NCBI GenBank assembly: GCA_947474365.1
Contig: CANJIU010000072.1
Span: 1-50,868, forward strand
Origin: Opitutia bacterium
Lineage (GTDB): Bacteria > Verrucomicrobiota > Verrucomicrobiia > Opitutales > Opitutaceae
Direction: 5' to 3'
DNA length: 50,868 nt
Part shown: positions 43,408 to 50,868 of the stretch, in pieces
Numbering within the stretch: the stretch's first letter is position 1
How the letters are laid out: every line of letters begins with the position of its first letter
The notes under the pieces: generated by a model
Databases searched by the model: none
What the model saw: the letters and a program-made list of their open reading frames with translations, nothing else
What the model was told of the DNA's origin: nothing
Translations under genes and position numbers: made by a program

Positions 43408-44478
43408 ATGAAATCTCGCTCCCTCTCCCCTGTGGCCCGACCGCTCGCCCTCCTCCTGCTCGGCCTGACACCAACCCTCCCCGCGCTGGCGCAGACCGCC
43501 GCCGCACCCGTGCAGGTCCAGGTCACGACGCCGCACCGGGGCGATATCCACCGTTTTGTGACGCTGCCCGGCACCTTGCGCCCCAACCAGCAGGTCACTC
43601 TCCACGCCAAGGTCGCCGGCTATCTCAAGTCGATCGCGGTGGACAAGGGCGACACGGTCAAGGAAGGCCAGCTCCTCGCCGAAATCGAGATGCCCGAGGC
43701 CGTCGCCGCGCGCGCCACCTACGAGGCCGAACTCAAGATTGCCCAGGCGGAGTCGGACCGCGTCAGAAACGCCCGCGCCAAGGCGCCCGACCTCATCACC
43801 CCGCAGGCCTCCGACACCGCCGATGCCCGCCTCGCCCTCGCGCAGGCCGCCCTCGCGCAAAACGACACGCTCCAACGCTTCAGCAAAATCTCCGCACCGT
43901 TCGCCGGCGTCGTGACGATGCGCTACGTCGACACCGGCGCGTTCGTCCCCGCCGCCACCGCGGGCACCAATCCCGCCGCCGCCGCCATCGTCACCGTGAT
44001 GGATTATTCGACCGTGCGCGTGCGCGTGCCCGTGCCGGAAATCGAGGCCCCGCGCGTCCAGGTCGGCCAACCCGTCGTTGTCACCTCGGATGCGCTGCCC
44101 GGCCGGACCGTGCGCGGCAAGGTGACGCGTCACTCCGGCGCCCTGGACGAAGGCTCCCGTACGCTCCTCGTGGAGGCCGATGTTCCCAACGCCGACGGCA
44201 CCCTGCGGCCCGGCATGTACGTGATCGCGAAAATCGGCGTGGAGTTGCACAAGGGCTCCCTCCTCGTCCCCGCGGCTGCGCTGGTAAAGGAAAAGACCGC
44301 CGGCTTCCTTTTCACGCTCGCCGACGGCAAGGCGACCCGCGTGTCAGTGAAATATGGATTCAACGACGGCACCGACGTCGAGATTCTCGAAGGCGTCGCG
44401 GAGAACGCGCGCGTCATCCTTCCCGGCAAGGCGACGCTGGTTTCGGGCCAGGCCGTGACGGCAACGGAGGTCAAATGA
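43408..44478 (+). CDS. RND efflux periplasmic adaptor (membrane fusion protein), system 3
   Basis: The ATG at 43408 gives 356 residues with a signal peptide (LALLLLGLTPTLPALAQ). A canonical adaptor: RGDIHRFVTLPGTLRPNQQV, the lipoyl half VAGYLKSIAVDKGDTVKEGQ, a short hairpin (ATYEAELKIAQAESDRVRNA), the second lipoyl half KISAPFAGVVTMRYVDTGAF, and a beta-barrel ending GKATLVSGQAV. It links the system 3 pump to its channel. An in-frame ATG at 43351 would overlap the pump gene and is not signal-like. Its stop overlaps the ATG of the channel gene by 4 bp. Confidence 0.9.
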   Translation: MKSRSLSPVARPLALLLLGLTPTLPALAQTAAAPVQVQVTTPHRGDIHRFVTLPGTLRPNQQVTLHAKVAGYLKSIAVDKGDTVKEGQLLAEIEMPEAVAARATYEAELKIAQAESDRVRNARAKAPDLITPQASDTADARLALAQAALAQNDTLQRFSKISAPFAGVVTMRYVDTGAFVPAATAGTNPAAAAIVTVMDYSTVRVRVPVPEIEAPRVQVGQPVVVTSDALPGRTVRGKVTRHSGALDEGSRTLLVEADVPNADGTLRPGMYVIAKIGVELHKGSLLVPAAALVKEKTAGFLFTLADGKATRVSVKYGFNDGTDVEILEGVAENARVILPGKATLVSGQAVTATEVK

Positions 44479-45797
44479 AGTCAACCGCCCTTCCCCTGCT
44501 GCTGGGGCTTGCGTTCTCGCTGCCCGCCCTCCCCGCCGCCGATCAACCTTCGCCTCCCGGCGGAACCATCGACCTTCCCACGGCGCTGCGCCTCGTGGGC
44601 GCGAGCAACCTCGACGTCGAGCTGGCGCGTGAGAAGGTCACCGAGGCCCGCGCCGCAAACGATTCGGCCCGGGCGCGGTTCTTCCCCTGGATCACGCCGT
44701 CCCTCACGATCCGCCGGCACCAGGAAAACATCCAGGCCGTCAACGGCCCGATTCTCGACGCCGACAAGCAGTCCCTCGCGCTCGGCGTTGCGCTCAACGC
44801 CCAGCTCGACCTCGGCGAAACCTATTTCCAGAGCCTTGCCGCCCGCCAGGTCATCCGCTCCACCGAGGCGACGCTCGCCACCCGCCAGCGCGAGACGGCG
44901 TTTCGCGCCGCCACCGGCTATTTTGATCTCACCCGCGCCCGCGCCGGCGTGATCGCCGCCGAGGAGGCTGCACGCGTCACCGCCCGCCACGCCGAGCAGA
45001 TTGCCGCCACCGCCGAAGCCGGCCTCACCTTTCAAGGCGACGCCACCCGCGTGCGCGCCGCCCGCGAACGCGCTGAGCTCACCCTCATCCGCGCCCGCAC
45101 CGATCAGCGCATCGCCGCCGCCCGTCTGGCCGAGACGCTCCGGCTCGATCCCACCGTTGACCTCACGCCCGTCGATGCAGACCTCGCCCCGATGTCCGTC
45201 GTCACTCCCGGCGATGAACTCGGACCGCTCGTCTCCCGCGCCCTCGCCCATCGCCCGGAACTCGACGAGGCCGCCGCCCGCCTCGAGATTGCGCGCACGA
45301 ATCATCGCGCGGCGACCCAGGGGCCTCTTATCCCGACGATTGGCGCGCAGGTGTCGATTGGCGGACTCGGCGGGGGCCCCGGGACGACGTCGATCGGACA
45401 CGACTTCGACATGAGCAGCGACTACGGCATCGGTGTGAGCTGGCGCATCGGACCGGGCGGACTCTTCGACCGCAACCGCCAGCGCGAGACTGCCTCACGC
45501 GAGCGCCAGGTCGGACTGGAGCAGGAAAAGATTCGCGATCAGATCCGCCGCCAGGTGGTGGAGCAGCACGCCCGGCTTCGTTCGCTCGCGGAGCAAATCA
45601 CCCTCGCGAAGAAGACGCTCGAGGCGGCGGACCAGACCGCGAAGCTTTCCCGCCAGCGCCGTGAAACCGGCGTCAGCGCCGTGCTCGAAGACGTGCAGGC
45701 GGAGGATGAACTCGCCCGCGCCCGCCGCGACTATCTCACGACCGTCGCCGACTACAACCAGGCACAGTACGCGCTGAGGTTTGTCGTTGGGGACTGA
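44475..45797 (+). CDS. Outer-membrane efflux protein (TolC-like), system 3
   Basis: A 440-residue protein with a cleavable signal peptide (LLLGLAFSLPALPAADQ) and no lipobox, unlike the two metal-system channels. Outer-membrane efflux protein repeats are visible: LPTALRLVGASNLDVELA, ARARFFPWITPSLTIRRH, then VSRALAHRPELDEAAARLEI and KTLEAADQTAKLSRQRRETG. It forms the outer-membrane duct of the system 3 pump. Start codon overlaps the adaptor stop (44475-44478), showing coupled translation. It is the last gene of this operon. Confidence 0.88.
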   Translation: MKSTALPLLLGLAFSLPALPAADQPSPPGGTIDLPTALRLVGASNLDVELAREKVTEARAANDSARARFFPWITPSLTIRRHQENIQAVNGPILDADKQSLALGVALNAQLDLGETYFQSLAARQVIRSTEATLATRQRETAFRAATGYFDLTRARAGVIAAEEAARVTARHAEQIAATAEAGLTFQGDATRVRAARERAELTLIRARTDQRIAAARLAETLRLDPTVDLTPVDADLAPMSVVTPGDELGPLVSRALAHRPELDEAAARLEIARTNHRAATQGPLIPTIGAQVSIGGLGGGPGTTSIGHDFDMSSDYGIGVSWRIGPGGLFDRNRQRETASRERQVGLEQEKIRDQIRRQVVEQHARLRSLAEQITLAKKTLEAADQTAKLSRQRRETGVSAVLEDVQAEDELARARRDYLTTVADYNQAQYALRFVVGD

Positions 45798-46066
45798 GTT
45801 GGGAACGATTCGGCAACACGGCGCGAAACGCCACGGCAGAGGTCACACCAAGCGGTGAATTGCGCAATCCCGTTGAGCGATAGCCGCATTTCGAGTGAGC
45901 TTTTACTGTCAGCCGTAGCCAATGCGTAGGTCGCTTGCGGACCAACGGCGGATGGGACACGGAGCCGTGGTGGCTTGAGCGCAATTCCGGCAAAAAGCGC
46001 AGCTTGGCGTGAGCGAGGGTGACACCCCGCCGACAGGCCACCCCGCCGATGAGCCGACGCGTGGGC
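45798..46066. other. Intergenic region with a possible degenerate transposase tail
   Basis: About 270 bp between the system 3 channel and a small minus-strand gene. Around 45966-46025 the sequence resembles the transposase 3' end at 50741-50810 (shared GCAA-TCCGGCAA and GC-AG-TTG patterns). On the minus strand it reads HAKLRFLPEL, comparable to HCGKLSLLPDL. This may be a decayed ISL3-like remnant. Nothing else was recognised. Confidence 0.3.
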
Positions 46067-46246
46067 CTAGCACTTCCGGGAAAACTCGCCGATGAATCGG
46101 TCGACGTTGCGTCCGGACACCTGAAACTCGATTTCCCGACGCAGCCCGTGGATGTGTTGGGTTAACTGGAGCGTCACGCCGAGGCTCGCGGCAAGCGCCG
46201 AGATCTTCCGGGCGCGGCGCTGCCAGAGCCAGCAGGTCATGCCCAT
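46067..46246 (-). CDS. Small conserved-looking hypothetical protein
   Basis: Fifty-nine codons from the ATG at 46246 (a second ATG at 46240) to TAG at 46067. The peptide has an aromatic/basic N-terminus (CWLWQRRARKISALAASLGV), then LTQHIHGLRREIEFQVSGRN and the end FIGEFSRKC. Codons show the same wobble-GC preference as real neighbours, and the sequence looks like a folded alpha/beta mini-protein. An upstream in-frame ATG at 46471 would extend it to 134 residues but crosses the pgi promoter and an inverted repeat. I do not recognise the family. It is divergent from pgi. Confidence 0.5.
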   Translation of the reverse strand: MGMTCWLWQRRARKISALAASLGVTLQLTQHIHGLRREIEFQVSGRNVDRFIGEFSRKC

Positions 46247-46394
46247 CGAAATGGGCGTGCTGGTCAGTGGCGTGATTTTATCGGGAGTCGGGTTCAAGGT
46301 TTTGAATCTCCGATGCAGCGAAAAACGCGCCAACCTCGCTTCAGATTCAAGAAATATTCCGCCCCGGTAAGCATCCCTGATGTCGGTCCACGGC

Positions 46395-46429
46395 GAAGAC
46401 ACGAATTTCCGGTTTTCTTCCGTGTCTTC
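46395..46429. repeat. Inverted repeat upstream of pgi
   Basis: Arms GAAGACACG (46395-46403) and CGTGTCTTC (46421-46429), separated by 17 bp, lie 29 bp before the pgi ATG. They could be an operator or a short dispersed repeat. No further copy was found in the window. Confidence 0.45.
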
Positions 46430-46458
46430 CGGGAATTCCATGGCAATTTTCACCGCCC

Positions 46459-48039
46459 ATGAACTGGTCACGCTTCAAATCGCACCACTACCACAACGCC
46501 GACCTCGGGGTGTCACTCGACATCTCCCGCCTGCCGTTTCCGGACGACTTCCTCCCGTCGATGGAACCGGCGATGCAAAAGGCGTTCGCGGCGATGGCGG
46601 CCCTGGAAAAGGGTGCGGTCGCCAATCCGGATGAAAAACGGATGGTCGGCCATTACTGGCTGCGTGCGCCGCAGCTCGCTCCCAACGCCGAGTTGGCCGG
46701 CGAAATCACGTCCACGCTCGCCGCCGTTAAGGCGTTCACCGCCAAGGTCCACGCCGGTGAAATCGCCGGTCCGAAGGGCAAATTCAAAAACCTCCTCGTC
46801 ATCGGCATCGGCGGCTCCGCCCTCGGACCCCAGCTCGTGAACCACGCGCTCGGCCAGCCGCGGAAGGACAAGCTCGCCGTCGCGTTCTTCGACAACACCG
46901 ATCCGGACGGCATCGACTACGTGCTCGCAACGCTGCGGGGCCAGCTCGCCAAGACCTTGGTCGTCGTCATCTCAAAATCGGGCGGCACGGCGGAAACCCG
47001 CAACGGGATGCTCGAGTGCATCGCCGCGTTCAAGGCCGCGGGGCTCGACCACGCGAAGCAATTCGTCGCCGTCACCGGCGCCGGCTCCAAGCTGGAACAG
47101 ACCGCCCTGAGCGAGGGCTGGCTCGCCCGGTTTGCGATGTGGGATTGGGTCGGCGGCCGCACGAGCGAGCTCAGCGCCGTCGGACTCCTGCCCGCCGCGC
47201 TCCAAGGAATCGACATCCAGGCGATGCTCGATGGCGCCGCGGCGATGGACGCCGTCACGCGCACTCCCGTCACGGCGCAAAACCCCGCCGCACTCATGGC
47301 GCTGATGTGGCATTTCGCCACCGATGGCCGCGGGACGAAGGACATGGTGGTCCTTCCCTACAAGGATCGGCTGCTGCTGTTTTCGCGCTATCTGCAGCAA
47401 CTCGTGATGGAATCGATTGGCAAGGAATTCGATCTCGACGGCCGTGTCGTCAATCAAGGCATCGCCGTCTACGGCAACAAGGGCTCGACGGACCAGCACG
47501 CCTACGTGCAGCAGCTCCGCGAAGGCGTGAACAACTTCTTCGTCACGTTCATCGAGGTCCTCAAGGATCGCGACGCCAAGACCTCCCTCGAGGTTGAGCC
47601 CGGCGTGACATCCGGTGACTTCCTGCATGGCTTCCTTCTCGGCACACGCGACGCGCTCAGCGAAAAAGACCGCCACTCAATCACGCTCACCCTCGCGGAT
47701 GTCTCACCGCGCACGCTCGGCATGCTCATCGCGCTTTATGAGCGCGTGACGGGACTCTATGCGTCGCTCGTCAACATCAACGCCTACCACCAACCGGGCG
47801 TCGAGGCGGGCAAGAAGGCGGCCGGCGGCGTGATCGCACTCAAACTGAAACTGGTTGCGGCCTTGCAGGCGGCCCCCGGCACCGCGTTCACGGCCGAGAC
47901 GCTTGCCGCCCACATCGGCGCGCCCGAGAAGGCGGAGATTACGTTCAAGATCCTCGACCACCTCGCCGCGAACAAGGGCTCCGGCGTGAAGAAACGAGCC
48001 AAGACGCCGATCTTCGAGTCGACGTATCGAATCGGCTGA
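46459..48039 (+). CDS. pgi: Glucose-6-phosphate isomerase
   Basis: A 526-residue cytoplasmic enzyme interconverting glucose 6-phosphate and fructose 6-phosphate. Signature blocks are all present: LLVIGIGGSALGPQLVNHAL, the phosphate loop VVVISKSGGTAETRNG, RTSELSAVGLLPAALQGID, the catalytic region YGNKGSTDQHAYVQQLREG, and NAYHQPGVEAGKKAAGG with the conserved late Lys. Length fits the long bacterial/eukaryal-like form. The start MNWSRFKSHHYHNADLGVS is the only reasonable ATG. First gene of a plus-strand run of five (19 bp to the next). It provides the entry from glucose phosphate into glycolysis, or the reverse. Confidence 0.96.
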   Translation: MNWSRFKSHHYHNADLGVSLDISRLPFPDDFLPSMEPAMQKAFAAMAALEKGAVANPDEKRMVGHYWLRAPQLAPNAELAGEITSTLAAVKAFTAKVHAGEIAGPKGKFKNLLVIGIGGSALGPQLVNHALGQPRKDKLAVAFFDNTDPDGIDYVLATLRGQLAKTLVVVISKSGGTAETRNGMLECIAAFKAAGLDHAKQFVAVTGAGSKLEQTALSEGWLARFAMWDWVGGRTSELSAVGLLPAALQGIDIQAMLDGAAAMDAVTRTPVTAQNPAALMALMWHFATDGRGTKDMVVLPYKDRLLLFSRYLQQLVMESIGKEFDLDGRVVNQGIAVYGNKGSTDQHAYVQQLREGVNNFFVTFIEVLKDRDAKTSLEVEPGVTSGDFLHGFLLGTRDALSEKDRHSITLTLADVSPRTLGMLIALYERVTGLYASLVNINAYHQPGVEAGKKAAGGVIALKLKLVAALQAAPGTAFTAETLAAHIGAPEKAEITFKILDHLAANKGSGVKKRAKTPIFESTYRIG

Positions 48040-48058
48040 CCGCGCCCGAAGAGTCTCG

Positions 48059-48826
48059 ATGCACCGCCTGCCGCTCATCCTTTGTGCGATCGCACTTTTC
48101 GGATCGACGGTGTCGGCGGTGCTTTTTTTCAAGATCGGCAACTCCAAGCAAATCCTGGAGCTGCGGTTGGCCGACTCCGAAGCGCGCTCGGCCAAACTCG
48201 ACTCCGCCCTCGCCCGCGCGAACGAGCAGAACGGGGCACTGACAGGAAAGATCGGGATGCTCGACACCTCGCTCGCCGAGACTCAGGCCAAACTCGCCGA
48301 AACCAATGGCCGCGTCGCCCAGCTCGATCGCGAACTGGCCGACTCGAAGCGTGACTTGGGCGACACGAGACGCGTCCTAACCGTTTATGAGGACACGACC
48401 CGCGCGCTCGGCGAGGAGGTGGCGGCACTGCGGGAGGACTTGGAAGAGAGCCGTGCCTCCAACGCCTCGCCGGCCTCGGTCCTCGCCTACAAGAATACCA
48501 TCGCCGAACTCGAGCGCCAGCTGGCCACCGCCCGCAACGGCGCGGCGCTCACCAGCACCACCGGGGCGGCGACGGCGGTGTTTGCGAGCCGCGCCGGACG
48601 GGCAACGGTCCTGAACGTCGGCCCGCAAAACTCATTTGTCGTGCTGAATTTCGGCTCCGCCCGGGGCGCCGCCCTAGGGCAAAAGCTCAACGTAAGTCAG
48701 GGAACTACGATCGTCGCGGTGGTACTCATCAGCGATGTCCGCGCCAATTTCTCCATCGCCCAAGTCCTGCCCGACACCCTGCGAGGGGTCTTGCAGAAAG
48801 GCGATTCAGCCCTATTAATCCGTTAA
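48059..48826 (+). CDS. Membrane-anchored coiled-coil protein with C-terminal beta domain
   Basis: The 255-residue protein has one N-terminal membrane helix (LPLILCAIALFGSTVSAVLFF). A long heptad-rich coiled coil follows (about residues 30-160; for example KLDSALARANEQNGALTGK and AELERQLATARNG). A compact beta-rich C-terminal domain runs from about 180 to 255: VLNVGPQNSFVVLNFGSARG, ALGQKLNVSQGTTIVAVVLI, then LQKGDSALLIR. The last domain resembles FlgT-C-like or outer-membrane-associated beta domains seen in PVC bacteria. Likely a periplasmic structural or envelope protein; specific function unknown. It lies between pgi and a small lipoprotein gene (3 bp gap). Confidence 0.75.
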   Translation: MHRLPLILCAIALFGSTVSAVLFFKIGNSKQILELRLADSEARSAKLDSALARANEQNGALTGKIGMLDTSLAETQAKLAETNGRVAQLDRELADSKRDLGDTRRVLTVYEDTTRALGEEVAALREDLEESRASNASPASVLAYKNTIAELERQLATARNGAALTSTTGAATAVFASRAGRATVLNVGPQNSFVVLNFGSARGAALGQKLNVSQGTTIVAVVLISDVRANFSIAQVLPDTLRGVLQKGDSALLIR

Positions 48827-48829
48827 ATC

Positions 48830-48994
48830 ATGACCTCGCTCAAGAATTCCATCGTCGCGCTCCTCGTGCTGGCACTCGGCGCCATTTTGACCGGTTGCAG
48901 CACGAATTCCCCCAAAGAGACCTCGATTCCGTGGAGCCGCCCCGCCGGCTGGGAAGGCCAGATTCCCGGGATGGGCCAACCGACCGGACGCTAA
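48830..48994 (+). CDS. Small lipoprotein
   Basis: Fifty-four codons from the ATG at 48830 (3 bp after the coiled-coil gene) to TAA at 48992-48994. The peptide has a type II signal with lipobox LTGC (Cys23) after SIVALLVLALGAI. The mature remainder is a short Pro/Trp-rich tail containing SIPWSRPAGWEGQIPGMGQ. It is probably anchored in the outer membrane. The tight spacing, lipobox and conserved-looking tail support a real gene although it is very short. Function unknown; possibly a partner of the coiled-coil protein encoded just before it. Confidence 0.72.
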   Translation: MTSLKNSIVALLVLALGAILTGCSTNSPKETSIPWSRPAGWEGQIPGMGQPTGR

Positions 48995-49015
48995 GGTTTT
49001 CGCCTCGCGAAAACC
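48995..49015 (+). terminator. Hairpin after the small lipoprotein gene
   Basis: A perfect inverted repeat GGTTTTCGC (48995-49003), CTC loop, GCGAAAACC (49007-49015) begins at the base after the TAA. A 9-bp stem with a 3-nt loop could terminate or attenuate transcription or protect an mRNA 3' end. There is no U tract, so termination is uncertain, and rsmI starts only 9 bp later. Confidence 0.5.
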
Positions 49016-49024
49016 GAATCTGCC

Positions 49025-49768
49025 TTGGACGAGCCGACCCAATCGGTCCCGGGTGAAGCGAAAAACGCTTCGCTGACCCCGCGGCCCGGCCACCTTTACG
49101 TCGTCGCCACTCCGATCGGCAACCTCGCCGACATCACGGAGCGCGCCCGTGCCATCCTCGGCTCCGTTGATCTGATCGCCTGCGAAGATACGCGCACCAC
49201 CGGGGCGATGCTCACCCGGTTCGGCCTACGGCGAGACTTGGTCCCGTATCACGAGCACAACGAATTGGAGGTGGCGGAAAAACTCGCTGACCAGCTCGCC
49301 GCGGGGAAGTCGATTGCCGTTGTCAGCGACGCCGGAACCCCTGCCCTGAGCGATCCGGGCTTCCGCGTCGTCCGCGCTTGCCGGCGTCGTGGTCTGCCGG
49401 TTGTGCCCGTACCGGGTCCCAGCGCCCTCACCGCCGTGCTCAGTGCGAGCGGATTGCCGACCAACGGCTTTCTCTACGTCGGATTTCTTCCCCCCAAGAG
49501 CGCCGCCCGAATCGCGTTCTTCGAGAAATATCGTGACTTCGATTACACCCTCGCTCTCTACGAAAGCTGCCATCGCATCGACAAGGCCGTCGACGAAATC
49601 GTGACCACGCTCGGCCCAGGCCGGCTGATCTGCGTGGCAAAAGAGGTCACCAAACTCCACGAAACGTTTTTTGTCGGTCCCGCCGGAGAGGTGCAGGCGC
49701 GACTCGCGAAGGCGAGTCTGAAGGGTGAGTTCGTCCTGTTGATCGCTCCCGGCGACTTTGTGCTATGA
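49025..49768 (+). CDS. rsmI: 16S rRNA (cytidine(1402)-2'-O)-methyltransferase
   Basis: A 247-residue SAM-dependent methyltransferase of the tetrapyrrole-methylase fold that 2'-O-methylates C1402 in 16S rRNA. Conserved blocks are GHLYVVATPIGNLADITERA, IACEDTRTTG, AVVSDAGTPALSDPGFRVV, PVPGPSALTAVLSASGLP, FLYVGFLPPKSAARI, LYESCHRI and CVAKEVTKLHE. It is shorter than the E. coli enzyme (about 286) at the C-terminus. There is no ATG or GTG between the upstream stop and the first conserved block. The TTG at 49025 is the only usual initiation codon that gives a complete N-terminus. The stop overlaps the next gene by 4 bp. Confidence 0.93.
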   Translation: MDEPTQSVPGEAKNASLTPRPGHLYVVATPIGNLADITERARAILGSVDLIACEDTRTTGAMLTRFGLRRDLVPYHEHNELEVAEKLADQLAAGKSIAVVSDAGTPALSDPGFRVVRACRRRGLPVVPVPGPSALTAVLSASGLPTNGFLYVGFLPPKSAARIAFFEKYRDFDYTLALYESCHRIDKAVDEIVTTLGPGRLICVAKEVTKLHETFFVGPAGEVQARLAKASLKGEFVLLIAPGDFVL

Positions 49769-50715
49769 GCGGCGCCACCGTCGCGATCATCGATATCGGC
49801 AGCAACTCGATCAAGACCCTGATCGCGACGCGCGGGAATCAAGGTGAAATTCTGCCGCTGCACACCCGGACGATTGACGCACGCATCAGCGCGGGCATCA
49901 GCCGCACTTCTCCGCGCTTGAGCGAGGAAGGGATGGCACGAGGACTCGAGGCGGTGCAATCGCTCCTCGTGGACGCCGATGCCTATTCCGCCTCCACCGT
50001 GCTCCTCGTCGCCACGAGTGCAGTGCGGGATGCGCAAAACGGAACCGAATTCCGCCGTCGCGTGCTGGATGCCACCGGCCGCGAAATCCGCATTCTCACG
50101 GGAGATGAGGAGGCCAACCTCATCGGTCGCGGCCTGACCGCCGATCCGGCGCTCACCGGCTTGCAGGATTTCTACGTGTTCGATCTGGGCGGCGGCAGCC
50201 TGGAGTGCCTCGCCTTTCGCGATCGCCGGATCGAGCAGGCCGTGAGCCTGCAACTCGGCTGCGTGCGGCTGACCGAACGGTTTGTGGCAGATCCGACGGC
50301 GCCGCTCGACGTTGCCACGCGACAGCGGGTCGCAGCGCACACGCGCGCCGTGCTCGCGGAATCGGGATTCACCTTTTCGCTGCCGCCCCATGCGGTGGCG
50401 GTCGGGACAGGTGGCACGGTGACCACCGCCCGGTCAATCGCGGCGACGCGTCGCGGCAAAGAGTTCGACACGACCGATCCGGTCATCGCGGTCAGCGACT
50501 TGCGGGGACTCCTCGACGAACTCGGCGCGATGCCACTGCCGGAGCGAAAACAGGTTCCTGGTCTTCCGCCGCCGCGCGCGGACGTTTACCCGGTCGCCCT
50601 CATCACGTTGATCACGATTGCGGAACTGGGCGGCTTTTCGGCCTACCACAATTCAGTCTATAACCTGCGCTACGGTCTCGCCGATCAGGCGCTGGGAGCC
50701 GCGATCGTCCGGTGA
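49765..50715 (+). CDS. Ppx/GppA-family phosphatase (exopolyphosphatase or pppGpp phosphohydrolase)
   Basis: A 316-residue single-module member of the family. The ASKHA-fold phosphate loops are visible: AIIDIGSNSIKTLIA (phosphate 1), ATSAVRDAQNGTEFRRRV, ILTGDEEANLIGRG, FDLGGGSLECLAF (phosphate 2) and AVGTGGTVTTARSIA. It hydrolyses polyphosphate and/or the pentaphosphate alarmone; sequence does not separate the two. It lacks the C-terminal HD-like domain of the longer E. coli proteins, as is usual for short forms. Its ATG overlaps the rsmI stop (49765-49768), so the pair is coupled. Confidence 0.9.
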   Translation: MSGATVAIIDIGSNSIKTLIATRGNQGEILPLHTRTIDARISAGISRTSPRLSEEGMARGLEAVQSLLVDADAYSASTVLLVATSAVRDAQNGTEFRRRVLDATGREIRILTGDEEANLIGRGLTADPALTGLQDFYVFDLGGGSLECLAFRDRRIEQAVSLQLGCVRLTERFVADPTAPLDVATRQRVAAHTRAVLAESGFTFSLPPHAVAVGTGGTVTTARSIAATRRGKEFDTTDPVIAVSDLRGLLDELGAMPLPERKQVPGLPPPRADVYPVALITLITIAELGGFSAYHNSVYNLRYGLADQALGAAIVR

Positions 50716-50736
50716 AATATTGGTTGTCCCGGTTTC

Positions 50737-50868
50737 TTAGTGGCAGCCCGAGGGACGGAGCAAATCCGGCAAGAGGCTGAGTTTGCCGCAGTGAAAGAGG
50801 ATGCGCGCCCGATAGTTGGCGAAGCTGCGGAAGCCCCGCGCGTCTGACTTGATGGCTTGGATCTTCGA
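50737..50868 (-). CDS. ISL3-family-like transposase, C-terminal part at window edge
   Basis: The minus strand is open from the window end to TAA at 50737-50739 (43 codons). The peptide IQAIKSDARGFRSFANYRAR, then ILFHCGKLSLLPDL, is the characteristic C-terminal block of ISL3-type DDE transposases (IKxxxxxxxGFRNFxNYRxRILxxCG). The body lies to the right of the window, so completeness is unknown. It is convergent with the Ppx/GppA gene, 21 bp beyond its stop. Confidence 0.72.
   Translation of the reverse strand, partial: SKIQAIKSDARGFRSFANYRARILFHCGKLSLLPDLLRPSGCH

Noticed and set aside
46152..46370. 72-codon plus-strand frame before pgi
   Set aside because: It is antisense to the better-supported small minus-strand gene and has no recognisable features.
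1..50868. Composite transposon flanked by the two edge transposases
   Set aside because: The left fragment is IS30-like and the right is ISL3-like, so they are different families and cannot bound one composite element.

Overview
The window is a high-GC, densely coded stretch of a Gram-negative chromosome. The gene families point to Verrucomicrobiota, most likely family Opitutaceae. These include a secreted PVC-type dehydrogenase joined to a planctomycete-type cytochrome c domain, FG-GAP/VCBS proteins, Tat-exported Gfo/Idh/MocA and sugar-isomerase-like proteins, large TonB-dependent receptors without a SusD partner, SSS symporters, and weak or absent Shine-Dalgarno sequences. The taxon is inferred from gene content, not measured.

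Layout. (1) 1-1.75 kb is mobile-element scrap. It holds the 3' end of an IS30-like transposase, a family-GHL10 glycoside hydrolase gene cut short at its 3' end, and a frameshifted group II intron reverse transcriptase remnant with a recognisable domain V. (2) 1.75-9.4 kb has an SGNH hydrolase, then a minus-strand cluster of three exported proteins: FG-GAP, N,N-dimethylformamidase-beta-like, and dehydrogenase-cytochrome c. (3) 9.8-27.4 kb is a polysaccharide-utilisation-like region. It holds three paralogous BNR/sialidase-fold proteins, two TonB-dependent receptors, an SSS symporter, an AraC regulator, an FAD-dependent oxidoreductase, and Tat-exported isomerase-like and Gfo/Idh-like proteins. 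(4) 27.5-45.8 kb encodes three complete RND tripartite efflux systems: two heavy-metal-type systems arranged head to head and one drug-type system. A YVTN beta-propeller gene leads the first. (5) 46-50.7 kb is a housekeeping run: pgi, a membrane coiled-coil protein, a small lipoprotein, rsmI and a Ppx/GppA phosphatase. (6) The right edge enters an ISL3-like transposase.

The main discovery candidate is a repeated promoter-like element. Four near-identical copies, sharing a 20-bp core, lie upstream of two of the BNR genes, one TonB receptor and the FAD oxidoreductase. In three of the four, the core lies 55-57 bp before the start codon. Through the BNR-BNR-SSS operon the element would tie receptor, surface enzymes, symporter and oxidoreductase into one regulon. 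The AraC protein encoded inside the locus is the obvious candidate regulator. The three BNR proteins share an unusual invariant signature (NQHNY, FWAMWSDGP, RDN, RDPLTL) and may be glycan-active enzymes of uncharacterised specificity.

Working model, which is inference: a glycan fragment enters through the TonB receptors, is processed by the BNR enzymes and exported oxidoreductases, and crosses the inner membrane by the SSS symporter. The RND block is a separate detoxification island. I saw no tRNA, rRNA or CRISPR array.
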